In this document: positions 1-8,265 of the stretch, one piece after another | Position numbering within the stretch: position 1 is the first letter of the stretch | Layout: each line of letters starts with the position of its first letter | NCBI RefSeq assembly: GCF_004359505.1 | Contig: NZ_SCWE01000001.1 | Coordinates: 62,001-126,000, forward strand | Length of the DNA: 64,000 nucleotides | Direction: 5' to 3' | Source: Macrococcus hajekii | GTDB lineage: Bacteria; Bacillota; Bacilli; Staphylococcales; Staphylococcaceae | Position numbers and translations under genes: made by a program | The notes under the pieces: generated by a model | What the model saw: only the letters and a program-made list of their open reading frames with translations | Told to the model about the DNA's origin: nothing | Database searches by the model: none

Positions 1-49
1 TCAGATTCTCAATAAACATCTCAAGTCCGTTCTGATTTAACTGTTGCAT
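1..49 (-). CDS. N-terminal end of an unidentified gene (partial)
   Basis: Only the first 16 codons lie in the window, read leftward from an ATG at position 49; the encoded start is MQQLNQNGLEMFIENL. A G-rich ribosome binding site (AGGGGGC) sits 6-7 bases upstream of the ATG. The gene is divergent from comK and shares the 190 bp intergenic region with it. Too little is visible to name a product. Confidence 0.6.
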   Translation of the reverse strand, partial: MQQLNQNGLEMFIENL

Positions 50-110
50 CGTTAACGCCCCCTTTTGAATGATTGTTCCCAGTATAGCGAAAAATTAAAC
101 CCAAAACAAC

Positions 111-125
111 AATATTCTGAAAATT
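111..125. promoter_or_regulatory. CodY-box-like site in the comK upstream region
   Basis: The 15-mer AATATTCTGAAAATT matches the CodY consensus AATTTTCWGAAAATT at 14 of 15 positions; the fourth base differs. It lies between the divergent partial gene and comK, about 115 bp upstream of the comK ATG. CodY represses comK in Bacillus subtilis, which makes the placement plausible, but binding here is inference. Confidence 0.5.
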
Positions 126-131
126 CTAAAT

Positions 132-144
132 AAAATTTTGTTTT
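132..144. promoter_or_regulatory. possible ComK K-box half (AAAA-N5-TTTT)
   Basis: AAAATTTTGTTTT fits the ComK AT-box pattern AAAA-N5-TTTT and lies about 95 bp upstream of comK. ComK activates its own gene in B. subtilis through pairs of such boxes. I cannot see an equally clear second box at one of the standard spacings, and the region is so AT-rich that chance matches are likely. Confidence 0.25.
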
Positions 145-239
145 TTAAATATCATGTAAAAATTGTAAAAAAATGATTTATTTGCACTTTTTAATATATA
201 AAATAAGTATAATGAATAAAACACTTACTGGAGGCCGGA

Positions 240-800
240 ATGGCGACATATCGCTATATCATTCGCGAAACGACAATGTTTATTCGTCCTGTGATGGAGA
301 ATCATAAGCTGAAATCAGAAGTAAAAGAAATGGGGAAGCCCCCCTTTATTATTGAACAGAAGCCGCTGACCATTATTGAGCAGTCCTGCCATTTCTATAA
401 TACGACTTATACAGCACGTAAAGAGACTACACGAATCATCGCAGATATTTGTCACAAACCGCCTATTATTATTAAACCTGAAACTTCTACTTATTTCTTT
501 CCGAGTCATAGTGACCGAGTAGCAGAATGCTACTGGTTTAATTTAGGTCTGATCAAATCGTACTGTAAAGGGAAATTTAATGATAGCCGTATTGAGTTTG
601 ATGATGATACGATTGAGATTTTTCCGATCAGTCATCACATCATCAATACGCAGTATCTGCATAGCATCAAATTAGAGTACTGCCTGCGCACAAAGTCGAT
701 TAAGAATAACCATATAGATAAGGAAGTAGATTACAAGAGATCGTCACTTAGTATATACGAAGTACTCGCAATGTATGCAATGATTGAGAAGAGAGTGTAA
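240..800 (+). CDS. comK: competence transcription factor ComK
   Basis: This 186-residue protein is recognisable as ComK, the minor-groove DNA-binding activator of late competence (DNA uptake) genes. Recognition rests on the N-terminal YRYIIRETTMFIRP segment, the central run GLIKSYCKGKFNDS and the length, close to the 180-190 residues usual in the family. The ATG at 240 is preceded by GGAGG. The upstream region carries a near-perfect CodY box (111-125) and an AT-box, so nutritional repression and self-activation are both plausible. A weak promoter, TTGCAC (182-187) with TATAAT (208-213) at a long 20 bp spacing, may drive it, which would fit a gene needing an activator. The tail after about residue 160 is charged and variable. 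No frameshift is seen. Confidence 0.93.
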   Translation: MATYRYIIRETTMFIRPVMENHKLKSEVKEMGKPPFIIEQKPLTIIEQSCHFYNTTYTARKETTRIIADICHKPPIIIKPETSTYFFPSHSDRVAECYWFNLGLIKSYCKGKFNDSRIEFDDDTIEIFPISHHIINTQYLHSIKLEYCLRTKSIKNNHIDKEVDYKRSSLSIYEVLAMYAMIEKRV

Positions 801-829
801 ATTTTCTGTAAAAAAATTTACTAAAAGAC

Positions 830-857
830 TTGTAAAATAATCTGTAATTGTTATAAT
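830..857 (+). promoter_or_regulatory. promoter for the tRNA-Asn/tRNA-Ser pair
   Basis: TTGTAA (830-835) and TATAAT (852-857) are separated by 16 bp and end 21 bp before the first tRNA. This is a plausible SigA promoter for the two-tRNA transcript that stops at the hairpin at 1051-1078. Confidence 0.55.
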
Positions 858-878
858 AAATCTTGTCTTAAAAATTAA

Positions 879-953
879 TCCACAGTAGCTCAGTGGTAGA
901 GCTATCGGCTGTTAACCGATCGGTCGTAGGTTCGAGTCCTACCTGTGGAGCCA
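879..953 (+). tRNA. tRNA-Asn (GTT)
   Basis: A full cloverleaf is seen with a 7 bp acceptor stem (TCCACAG/CTGTGGA), anticodon GTT at 911-913, T-loop TTCGAGT and an encoded CCA at 951-953. It is identical over 75 nt to the tRNA-Asn at 4781-4855. Confidence 0.97.
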
Positions 954-954
954 T

Positions 955-1043
955 GGAGATGTACTCAAGTTGGCTGAAGAGGCGCCCCTGCTAAGGGTGT
1001 AGGTCGGGAAACTGGCGCGAGAGTTCGAATCTCTCCATCTCCG
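955..1043 (+). tRNA. tRNA-Ser (GCT)
   Basis: Class II tRNA with a long variable arm: acceptor GGAGATG/CATCTCC, anticodon GCT at 990-992 and T-arm GAGAG-TTCGAAT-CTCTC. It begins one base after the CCA of tRNA-Asn and has no encoded CCA. Confidence 0.96.
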
Positions 1044-1050
1044 TTAACGA

Positions 1051-1078
1051 AACCATCACAATTGTGATGGTTTTTTTT
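1051..1078 (+). terminator. intrinsic terminator after tRNA-Ser
   Basis: Inverted repeat AACCATCACAATTGTGATGG followed by eight T residues. It closes the two-tRNA transcript before the RND transporter gene. Confidence 0.85.
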
Positions 1079-1136
1079 GTTTATACGTGACCTATCTGAC
1101 TTTTTAAGGAATAATAGAGATAAATAAGGAGGCGCT

Positions 1137-4100
1137 ATGAATCTAATTAAACTGAGTATTAAACGTCCTGTACTAACAATAATTACGATGCTGCTTGTGA
1201 TTATATTAGGTGTTATTTCCTTGACACGTATCCCGCTGAAACTGATACCAGACATCAGTCCACCTGTGGCTGTGGTCGTGACGAGTTATCCGAATGCTGG
1301 CCCTGAAGAGGTGAATCAGAAGGTGTCGACACCTCTTGAAAGGGAACTCTCGACTGTGCAGGGACTGGACGAAATCTCCACCCAGTCCCAGGAGGGCTCT
1401 AGTCTGATTTTGCTTAAACTGGATTGGAATACAAATGTGAAGGATATTGAGACAGATGTCCTGCAGAAAATCAGTAATGTCAATCTCCCTGACGATAGTC
1501 AAAAACCAAGGTTTTTAAAATTTGATCCCTCACAGCTACCCGTCATTCAGTTTGGACTGAGTTCAGATCTGCCGGCTAATCAGTTTAATGGTAAAGTAGA
1601 CCAGTTGACTGAGGAACTGAAAAGAATTGATGGAGTTGCGTCAGTAGATACAAATGGTAGTCTGTCAAAAGAAATTGAAATTACGGTTAAACCGGAGGAT
1701 TTAAAGAAGAGCGGTCTGACATTCAGTCAGCTTTCGAAGCTGATTGCGAGTCAGGACATCAGTCTTGCCGGTACTAATATTGTGCAGGATGATCGTGTGA
1801 TTTCTACGCGTATCCTGTCGGATGTTGATAGTTTAAAACAGCTGAAAGATTTACCTATCACTGAAGTGATGAGTCAGACGGTCAGGTTATCCGATGTAGC
1901 GACAGTGGAGGAGAAAACTGTTCAACCTGAGAGTATTACGAGAGCAGCAGGGCAGCCTGCTGTTCTGGTCAATGTGCTGGAAATGTCAAATGCAAATACG
2001 ACAGCAGTTGCGAATCAATTTCAGCAGACGCTGGATGACAAGTTAAATTCATCTGCATACAAGGGAATGGAAGCCACTGTATTGTTCAGTCAAGGGGATT
2101 ATATTAATCGTTCAATCAAGTCTATCGGCACATCATTGCTGCTCGGTGCAGTTTTTGCGATGGCCGTCCTGTTTGTCTTCCTGCGCAATATCAGAAGTCC
2201 ACTGATTATCGCAGTCGCTATTCCATACTCTGTGATTTTTACATTTGTACTGATGTTCTTTTCCGGTTTTACACTGAATATACTGACTCTCGGTGGACTG
2301 GCACTGGGTGTAGGGATGCTGGTCGATAATGCAATTGTTGTGATTGAGAATATCAACAGACATTTATCGATGAGAAAAACCCCGAAGATGGCTGCCTACG
2401 ATGGTGCAGTAGAAGTTGCTGGTGCCATTACAGGCTCAACATTGACGACTGTCGTTGTCTTTTTGCCTGTCGTCTTTATATCAGGTATTATAGGAGATAT
2501 TTTCAAGGAATTCTCTGCTACGATTGCATTCAGTCTTATTGCCTCACTCGTAGTGGCTCTGACAGTAGTGCCTATGCTTGCAAGTCGCTTTCTCAAGGAA
2601 CCTAAGGAAGTGGGTAGGCCTGCATACCAGAAACTGATTAATCGCGTTCTGATGGCAGCTATCCGCCATAAAATCATGACACTGGCAGTCGTTATAGGTC
2701 TGATTGTACTCAGTGCCTTCAGTTTAATTAAAGCAGGCATGATTTTCCTGCCGGAGACTGATGAAGGTTTTATGACGGTCAATGTAGACATGGGTAACGG
2801 TGTCGAGAAATCCGTGACACGTGATGCACTTGAAGAGATGACAAAACAGCTTGATCAGGAATCGTCGATTGATTATGTTTTAAGTGTTGCTGCGGTATCT
2901 TCACGTGGTGGTATGGGTGGTTCAGTTAATGAGAATGAAGGTGCTATCTATATTAAAATGAAGCCGCTGAGTGATCGTTCTGTATCGACGAGTGAACTGA
3001 GTGATCGTATACAGCCTGAGCTTCAGAAGATAGCTCGTCAATATGAATCGCAGGCGGAAGTTACTCTGCAAAGTTCGAATTCAACGGGCACAGATGCCAA
3101 AAGTTATACATTCAATCTCTCGCATCCGTCGAGACAGTTGCTGCTGAAGGACGAAAAGAAACTGACTTCAGCACTAGGCAAAATTGAGGGTGTCACAGCT
3201 GTAGAAAACAACCTGACGGATACAACTGAAGAGCAGGTTATCGTGCTGGACAGAGAGAAGATTGCAGCGAATCAGCTGAATACGAGCGAAATTGCATCAG
3301 AAATCAGTACATTGATGCGAGGACAGTTTTTATTTACACTGCCGTTGAATGACCAGCTTGAGGATGTTTATATTAGAATGCCTGAAGAAACAATCACTGA
3401 GCGATTGGATGATATAGTGATCGGTAGAAATGGCAGTAAGGTGATTACACTGAAAGAAATATCTGAAGTGAGAAGAATGGATAGTCCGGAGAAAATAGAG
3501 ACAATCAATAAAAACCAGGCACTACAGTACACACTGACGTTAAAGTCAGGCACATCTTCTTCAGAGATTAAGGATGCTGTAGATAAAGTGGCAGCAGAGC
3601 AGAAGCTGGATATTGAGACACAGCTGACAGCTTCAGGGGACCAGGCACTTATTGATGATGCCAAGGATGATTTGATTCTGGCACTTATACTTGCCGTACT
3701 GCTAGTCTATTTTGTAATGGCTGCGCAGTTTGAGTCATTTAAATATCCGTTCATCATATTGATGACGGTACCACTGACTATTATTGGAATAGCACTGAGT
3801 ATGTTCGTCACACGTATACCCCTCAGCTTATCAGTTATGATTGGTATGCTCGTGCTGGTCGGTATTGTAGTGAATAATGGTATTGTACTAGTAGATTTCA
3901 TTAATCAGAGGCGACGTGAAGGTCTCACTAAATTAGAAGCAGTTACTGAATCCGTTACACTTCGTACGAGACCTATTCTAATGACTGCACTCACCACTAT
4001 TCTGGGTCTTATCCCGGTTGCGCTTGGTCTAGGAGACGGCGGAGAAATCAATCAGCCTATGGGAATCGTAGTGATCGGTGGACTGTTATTCAGTACATTC

Positions 4101-4157
4101 CTGACGTTGATTATTATTCCAGTAATTTATCTGCTCTTTGAGTTCAGAAAAAATTAA
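1137..4157 (+). CDS. RND-family efflux transporter (AcrB/SwrC-like)
   Basis: This 1006-residue inner-membrane transporter has the duplicated RND plan: TM1 at residues 10-30, a large extracytoplasmic loop (about 35-330), six membrane helices to about 520, a second loop and six more helices to the end. RND pumps export hydrophobic compounds or lipids using the proton gradient. The TM4 motif reads GMLVDNAIVVIEN, an Asp-Asn pair instead of the Asp-Asp proton relay of E. coli AcrB. The TM10 position occupied by Lys in AcrB falls in GIVVNNGIVLVD. Both features recall Gram-positive SwrC-type proteins (from memory). The ATG has a strong AAGGAGG. No membrane-fusion partner is encoded nearby, and the gene is bounded by terminators, so it is transcribed alone. 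Substrate unknown; SwrC handles surfactin, other homologues handle fatty acids. Confidence 0.9.
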   Translation: MNLIKLSIKRPVLTIITMLLVIILGVISLTRIPLKLIPDISPPVAVVVTSYPNAGPEEVNQKVSTPLERELSTVQGLDEISTQSQEGSSLILLKLDWNTNVKDIETDVLQKISNVNLPDDSQKPRFLKFDPSQLPVIQFGLSSDLPANQFNGKVDQLTEELKRIDGVASVDTNGSLSKEIEITVKPEDLKKSGLTFSQLSKLIASQDISLAGTNIVQDDRVISTRILSDVDSLKQLKDLPITEVMSQTVRLSDVATVEEKTVQPESITRAAGQPAVLVNVLEMSNANTTAVANQFQQTLDDKLNSSAYKGMEATVLFSQGDYINRSIKSIGTSLLLGAVFAMAVLFVFLRNIRSPLIIAVAIPYSVIFTFVLMFFSGFTLNILTLGGLALGVGMLVDNAIVVIENINRHLSMRKTPKMAAYDGAVEVAGAITGSTLTTVVVFLPVVFISGIIGDIFKEFSATIAFSLIASLVVALTVVPMLASRFLKEPKEVGRPAYQKLINRVLMAAIRHKIMTLAVVIGLIVLSAFSLIKAGMIFLPETDEGFMTVNVDMGNGVEKSVTRDALEEMTKQLDQESSIDYVLSVAAVSSRGGMGGSVNENEGAIYIKMKPLSDRSVSTSELSDRIQPELQKIARQYESQAEVTLQSSNSTGTDAKSYTFNLSHPSRQLLLKDEKKLTSALGKIEGVTAVENNLTDTTEEQVIVLDREKIAANQLNTSEIASEISTLMRGQFLFTLPLNDQLEDVYIRMPEETITERLDDIVIGRNGSKVITLKEISEVRRMDSPEKIETINKNQALQYTLTLKSGTSSSEIKDAVDKVAAEQKLDIETQLTASGDQALIDDAKDDLILALILAVLLVYFVMAAQFESFKYPFIILMTVPLTIIGIALSMFVTRIPLSLSVMIGMLVLVGIVVNNGIVLVDFINQRRREGLTKLEAVTESVTLRTRPILMTALTTILGLIPVALGLGDGGEINQPMGIVVIGGLLFSTFLTLIIIPVIYLLFEFRKN

Positions 4158-4163
4158 TGAGTT

Positions 4164-4201
4164 AAACAGACGAAACAATAAAATGGTTCGTCTGTTTTTT
4201 T
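4164..4201 (+). terminator. intrinsic terminator after the RND gene
   Basis: Stem AAACAGACGAA / TTCGTCTGTTT with an A-rich loop and a T-tract, starting 7 bp after the stop codon. Confidence 0.85.
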
Positions 4202-4222
4202 ATATTGATGTAAATTTACCTG

Positions 4223-4251
4223 TTGACGTCTTTACAATTTCTTTATATACT
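4223..4251 (+). promoter_or_regulatory. promoter of the main tRNA cluster
   Basis: TTGACG (4223-4228) and TATACT (4246-4251) with exact 17 bp spacing form a near-consensus SigA promoter, about 118 bp upstream of tRNA-fMet. The interval up to the first tRNA holds no gene and would be a transcribed leader. Confidence 0.7.
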
Positions 4252-4369
4252 TAAAAAGTCCTTTAAAAAGTAGCGGATTGGTACAGTTCAATATAACCCA
4301 TTACACTTTTTAATGTTTGACTATAGTGCTCTATAAATGATATATTTACTGAGTAACATTTTTTATTAA

Positions 4370-4443
<74 letters not shown>

Positions 4444-4447
4444 CTTT

Positions 4448-4520
4448 GGTCCCGTGGTGTAGCGGTTAACATGCCTGCCTGTCACGCAGGAGATCGCCGG
4501 TTCGATCCCGGTCGGGACCG
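4448..4520 (+). tRNA. tRNA-Asp (GTC)
   Basis: Acceptor GGTCCCG/CGGGACC with discriminator G and anticodon GTC at 4481-4483. It lies 4 bp after tRNA-fMet and has no encoded CCA. Confidence 0.96.
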
Positions 4521-4530
4521 CTTTTTTTAT

Positions 4531-4603
4531 GGCTCAGTAGCTCAGTCGGTAGAGCAATGGATTGAAAATCCATGTGTCGGCGGTTCGATTCCGTCCTGAG
4601 CCA
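4531..4603 (+). tRNA. tRNA-Phe (GAA)
   Basis: Acceptor GGCTCAG/CTGAGCC, anticodon GAA at 4564-4566 and discriminator A. A run of seven T residues separates it from tRNA-Asp, with no hairpin of its own. Confidence 0.96.
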
Positions 4604-4609
4604 CCTTTT

Positions 4610-4683
4610 GGCGATTGTGGCGAAGTGGTTAACGCACCGGATTGTGGTTCCGGCATTCGTGGGTTCGATTCCCATCAGTCGCC
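4610..4683 (+). tRNA. tRNA-His (GTG)
   Basis: Anticodon GTG at 4644-4646. The additional 5' G (G-1, position 4610) faces C73, the identity element of tRNA-His. Confidence 0.95.
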
Positions 4684-4699
4684 CTTATATTTTAAAATT

Positions 4700-4773
4700 G
4701 CGGGTGTAGTTAAATGGTATAACCTCAGCCTTCCAAGCTGATGTCGTCGGTTCGATTCCGATCACCCGCTCCA
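4700..4773 (+). tRNA. tRNA-Gly (TCC)
   Basis: Acceptor GCGGGTG/CACCCGC, anticodon TCC at 4732-4734 and CCA encoded at 4771-4773. Confidence 0.96.
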
Positions 4774-4780
4774 TTATTAT

Positions 4781-4855
4781 TCCACAGTAGCTCAGTGGTA
4801 GAGCTATCGGCTGTTAACCGATCGGTCGTAGGTTCGAGTCCTACCTGTGGAGCCA
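4781..4855 (+). tRNA. tRNA-Asn (GTT), second copy
   Basis: Same 75 nt sequence as the tRNA-Asn at 879-953, including the encoded CCA (4853-4855); anticodon GTT at 4813-4815. The next tRNA begins directly at the following base. Confidence 0.97.
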
Positions 4856-4927
4856 GGCCCCTTGGTCAAGCGGTTAAGACACCGCCCTTTCACGGCGGTA
4901 ACACGGGTTCGAATCCCGTAGGGGTCA
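4856..4927 (+). tRNA. tRNA-Glu (TTC)
   Basis: Acceptor GGCCCCT/AGGGGTC, anticodon TTC at 4889-4891 and discriminator A. It abuts tRNA-Asn with no spacer and is the last tRNA before a terminator. Confidence 0.95.
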
Positions 4928-4929
4928 TA

Positions 4930-4963
4930 TATCAGAGGTGAAATATCGCTTCTGATTTTTTTA
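4930..4963 (+). terminator. intrinsic terminator inside the tRNA cluster
   Basis: Stem ATCAGAGGTG / CGCTTCTGAT followed by seven T residues. It separates the first seven tRNAs from tRNA-Ser, so the last tRNA depends on readthrough or a promoter of its own. Confidence 0.75.
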
Positions 4964-4969
4964 TATTAT

Positions 4970-5058
4970 GGAGGGTTGTCCGAGCTGGCCGAAGGAGCAC
5001 GCCTGGAAAGTGTGTAAACGTCACAAGCGTTTCGAGGGTTCGAATCCCTTGCCCTCCG
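4970..5058 (+). tRNA. tRNA-Ser (GGA)
   Basis: Class II tRNA with a long variable arm: acceptor GGAGGGT/GCCCTCC and anticodon GGA at 5005-5007. No CCA is encoded. Confidence 0.96.
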
Positions 5059-5065
5059 TTAATCG

Positions 5066-5092
5066 AAGCTTTCATCTGATGAAAGCTTTTTT
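5066..5092 (+). terminator. intrinsic terminator after tRNA-Ser(GGA)
   Basis: AAGCTTTCATC / GATGAAAGCTT stem followed by a T-rich run; ends the tRNA cluster. Confidence 0.85.
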
Positions 5093-5164
5093 CTTTTGCC
5101 GTAGTAACTGATGCATATTTTAGCTATAATAAATATAATTATTTCATAAAGAATGGTGTCTGAT

Positions 5165-5638
5165 ATGAAGAAAAAGAAGGTAACAATCCGTAAAGCATTA
5201 GAGCAAACTGAATATCCGATTGTCTATAAGAAATTTTCCAAGATGTTTAAGGTGATTAAAAAGAGCGAACGCCGTTTCTTTATTAAGCTTTTAAAGGTCT
5301 TCTGTACGGAAATTAAAAATAATGAACAGATTTATTATGCTTCAGCCAGTCAGCTTAATTTGAATCAGCGAGGCCTTATTCTGTTATTGAATAACCGTTT
5401 ACTGCTTGTTCATAGTAAAGAACGTTCAAAAATTATTCATTTTGATCAGATTAAGTTCAGCAAAATCAGTGAGATAGACTTCGAAAGAGATGATAGTGAT
5501 ATGAGTGACGAGAAATATGGCTCGCTCTTCTTAAAAGTTGCCCGTAAAAATATGGGCAGCCGTAACTATAATATTCGGGGGATTCTAAAAGAAGACTTGC
5601 CTGAAGTGACAGAATTCATTAAAATAAAAATGTCATAA
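5165..5638 (+). CDS. conserved hypothetical protein, possible PH-like fold
   Basis: A 157-residue basic, soluble protein with no signal peptide or membrane segment. The N-terminal third is lysine-rich and helical. The middle (LILLLNNRLLLVHSKERSK...FDQIKFSKI) alternates hydrophobic strands in a manner reminiscent of bacterial PH/GRAM-like domains; this is a weak resemblance, not a firm assignment. I chose the ATG at 5165 because GGTGT stands just ahead of it, while the in-frame ATG at 5153 has no ribosome binding site. The 86-codon gene follows after 18 bp and is probably co-transcribed. Function unknown. Confidence 0.75.
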   Translation: MKKKKVTIRKALEQTEYPIVYKKFSKMFKVIKKSERRFFIKLLKVFCTEIKNNEQIYYASASQLNLNQRGLILLLNNRLLLVHSKERSKIIHFDQIKFSKISEIDFERDDSDMSDEKYGSLFLKVARKNMGSRNYNIRGILKEDLPEVTEFIKIKMS

Positions 5639-5656
5639 TGATGAGGAGACAAAGGG

Positions 5657-5917
5657 ATGAATATTGATAAACTTGTACAATATGCAGAATTAAAAGCAGG
5701 ACAATTTGGTGTGGACTACCGTGAGAATCACGAGGAAGACACAGTAGCTGAAATTGAGCCGAGCAAAATCACAGCACAAGGCACATCGATTGTACTTGAT
5801 TATGATAAGCAATCTTACACAATTGATCTGACACATTCTGGTGTAGCGGGTACGGTAACGAATGAAGATGCTCAAATTGTAGCTGAGCGGATGAATGAGT
5901 TTTATCGTTATAGTTAA
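5657..5917 (+). CDS. hypothetical 86-residue acidic protein
   Basis: A short acidic protein, rich in Glu and Asp, with no membrane segment and no motif I recognise. The ATG has AGGAGA upstream. It ends 10 bp before a bidirectional terminator shared with menA and probably forms a two-gene unit with the preceding gene. The clean start and stop and the good ribosome binding site argue that it is real. No function can be assigned. Confidence 0.75.
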   Translation: MNIDKLVQYAELKAGQFGVDYRENHEEDTVAEIEPSKITAQGTSIVLDYDKQSYTIDLTHSGVAGTVTNEDAQIVAERMNEFYRYS

Positions 5918-5927
5918 TAAAGTAATC

Positions 5928-5964
5928 AAAAAAGCGCAAAATCAACTGATTTTGCGCTTTTTTG
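5928..5964. terminator. bidirectional terminator between the 86-codon gene and menA
   Basis: Perfect stem AAAAAAGCGCAAAATCA / TGATTTTGCGCTTTTTT. The A-tract and T-tract on either side allow it to work for both converging genes. Confidence 0.9.
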
Positions 5965-5970
5965 ATTGAA

Positions 5971-6891
5971 TTAAATACCGGTAATCGCCGATAAATAGAT
6001 TCCGATGGCGAGTAAGAAACCGAAGATAGTATTAAACTGACCTGTTACTTTCATTGCAGGCATTAACTCCAGCGGCTGATCCGCTGCAAAAAAGCGTCTG
6101 ACAGCTTTAATCGGCAGATTAGCGCTCAGGATAACAATCAAAAGGAACAATGAACCATAATCTTTAGTGAATGTCACATAGAAGATGACAAGAAAGCTGA
6201 TAAGATAAAGGAGAGCCATAGTGATGATAGCAATCGTCTTACCGACCAGAATAACAAATGTTCTACGACCGCTTGCTTTATCTTTGATGCGGTCCCGGAT
6301 ATTATTAGCCATATTGATCATACCGATGTTGATGGAAACTGGTATGCTCATGATCGCTGGATAGAAACTGAGATGACCGGTGTGGATATAGAACGTAATC
6401 ATGATGATGACGAAGCCCATGAAAAAGCCTGCGAAAATTTCTCCGAACGGTGTCCATGATATAGGGACGGGACCACCTGTATAGAGGTAGCCGACAGCCA
6501 TACAGACAATACCTACGATCAGTATCAGCCATGATGACTGTGAACAAATATAGAGACCGAGTATAGCAGCGACAATATAAAAGGCGACGGCAAGATTATA
6601 GACAGACTTCGGTGACATGCCGTTACGGACGATAGCCCCGCCGATACCCACTGAAGTATGGTCATCCAGACCGCGCTTGTAATCGAAGTATTCATTGAAC
6701 ATATTCGTTGCTGCCTGTATCAGTAGGCATGCAATCAACATGACCATAAGCAGGTCAACTCGAACATCACCAAACATTTTGGCTGCTGCAGTACCGACCA
6801 GTACCGGTACAAATGAAGCAGTGAGTGTATGCGGACGCATCAGGTGATAATATTTTTTGAAACCAGTCTGAGCTGTAAGGTGTTCTGACAT
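5971..6891 (-). CDS. menA: 1,4-dihydroxy-2-naphthoate polyprenyltransferase MenA
   Basis: A 306-residue UbiA-superfamily membrane prenyltransferase with about nine hydrophobic helices. It attaches the polyprenyl tail to 1,4-dihydroxy-2-naphthoate, giving demethylmenaquinone. The first Asp-rich motif is NMFNEYFDYKRGLDD (about residues 64-78) and the second is NNIRDRIKDKASGRRT (about 196-211); both bind the Mg-diphosphate of the prenyl donor. The ATG at 6891 follows AGGAGA. It is divergent from menF, about 140 bp apart, an arrangement known from S. aureus. Length and motifs are complete, so the enzyme should be functional. Confidence 0.94.
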   Translation of the reverse strand: MSEHLTAQTGFKKYYHLMRPHTLTASFVPVLVGTAAAKMFGDVRVDLLMVMLIACLLIQAATNMFNEYFDYKRGLDDHTSVGIGGAIVRNGMSPKSVYNLAVAFYIVAAILGLYICSQSSWLILIVGIVCMAVGYLYTGGPVPISWTPFGEIFAGFFMGFVIIMITFYIHTGHLSFYPAIMSIPVSINIGMINMANNIRDRIKDKASGRRTFVILVGKTIAIITMALLYLISFLVIFYVTFTKDYGSLFLLIVILSANLPIKAVRRFFAADQPLELMPAMKVTGQFNTIFGFLLAIGIYLSAITGI

Positions 6892-7032
6892 TTCAAATCT
6901 CCTATTCTACAATATCTGCTTAAATTCTATGCTTTATTGAAATCTTAGTCAATGGAGGAGCGAGAATCTCACGCAGGAAGCTGAAAAATGTTAAAATAGT
7001 TAAGACTATAAGAATTGAAGGAAGCTGAACGT

Positions 7033-8265
7033 ATGTCGAAGGAAAAAATACAGGTAATAGAGCGAATAGGAGCAGCCGCATCTCCTGATCAATTATTTAA
7101 TATGACTGCCGATTTTAAAGGTGCACGTTATTTCTACATGAATAAAGACCGAAGTGAATGGCTCATAGGTCTGGGCCATGCTTATATCATTAAAGAAGAG
7201 TCGCGCTCACCTGAAAAAATCAGTGAAGCGTATCAGGCATTGCTGGCACGAGTAGATGGAGACCACCATGTCCGTCTGTTTGGTGGATTTCAGTTTGACG
7301 ATGGCACAAGTGAGCTCTTCGAAGGTTTCGGGCACAGTCATTTTATCTGGCCGAAAATCCAGATTCTCTACCGGAATAATGAACTGCTGTTCAGCTACAC
7401 GGATATGACAGAAGAAGAAATCGATGGCTGGTATCATGAGCACCATGCTGACAGACCTGTCATCCAGACAATCAGTAATTTAGATGAGGAAAAGTTCCTT
7501 AACAATGTCAGAATGGCTGTTGAAGCAATGGACAATCAGCTGTTTGATAAAGTGGTGCTATCCAGACAGAAGAAAATTGTGGCCGAAAATCAGATCGACA
7601 GCAGCTGGCTGATTGAAAACGGGCTCAAAAACTTAGAGAACAGCTATCTAGTGCTGCTGGAAGAAGGGAATAAGTTATTTGTCTCCCGGACACCTGAACA
7701 GTTAGTGAAAGTGGAGAACAATCAGCTGTCAACCAATGCTATTGCTGGGACCATGTCGCGCAGTATAGCAGACGCTGAAAAAAAATTATTGGCTGATGGC
7801 AAGAATTTATTTGAACATCAGATTGTTGTCAATAGTATAACGGCGGATATTCAGGATTTTACAACAGGACTTAAAATACCGGAGACACCGGGTATACTCG
7901 CTAATAACTTCTTTTACCATCTGTATACACCTATTGAAGCAATTATTGAAGAAGGCGATATCCTATCAGTCAGTGATGCACTTCATCCGACGCCGGCACT
8001 AGGGGGTTACCCTAAAGAAGAGGCGGCACGTTTTATTGAACGAGTTGAAGGAGACCGCGGATTTTATGGTGCGCCGATGGGTTATATCACGCCTGATATG
8101 GACGGAGAATTCGTGGTTGCCATTCGTTCAATGCTGGTGGAGGGTAATACTGCTGTATTATTCGCTGGATGCGGAGTTGTTAAAGACAGCATACCTGAAT
8201 CAGAATTATACGAAACTGAGATCAAATTTAAACCGATGCTTCAGTTACTGGGGGTTTCACAATGA
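7033..8265 (+). CDS. menF: isochorismate synthase MenF
   Basis: A 410-residue chorismate-utilising enzyme that isomerises chorismate to isochorismate, the first committed step of menaquinone synthesis. Seen: the C-terminal chorismate-binding domain with the SRTPEQLVKV and NAIAGTMSRS segments, HPTPALGGYP and GFYGAPMGYI near the active site, and FAGCGVV close to the end, all usual in MenF. I place the start at ATG 7033, with GGAAG eight bases upstream; an in-frame TTG at 7015 would add six residues but has no ribosome binding site. The stop overlaps the menD start by 4 bp (ATGA), indicating translational coupling. Confidence 0.93.
   Translation: MSKEKIQVIERIGAAASPDQLFNMTADFKGARYFYMNKDRSEWLIGLGHAYIIKEESRSPEKISEAYQALLARVDGDHHVRLFGGFQFDDGTSELFEGFGHSHFIWPKIQILYRNNELLFSYTDMTEEEIDGWYHEHHADRPVIQTISNLDEEKFLNNVRMAVEAMDNQLFDKVVLSRQKKIVAENQIDSSWLIENGLKNLENSYLVLLEEGNKLFVSRTPEQLVKVENNQLSTNAIAGTMSRSIADAEKKLLADGKNLFEHQIVVNSITADIQDFTTGLKIPETPGILANNFFYHLYTPIEAIIEEGDILSVSDALHPTPALGGYPKEEAARFIERVEGDRGFYGAPMGYITPDMDGEFVVAIRSMLVEGNTAVLFAGCGVVKDSIPESELYETEIKFKPMLQLLGVSQ

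Noticed and set aside
4466-4941. Open frames on both strands running through the tRNA cluster (4466-4675 minus, 4741-4941 plus)
   Set aside because: They are translations of tRNA genes, a well-known annotation artefact; no ribosome binding site or independent coding signal exists.
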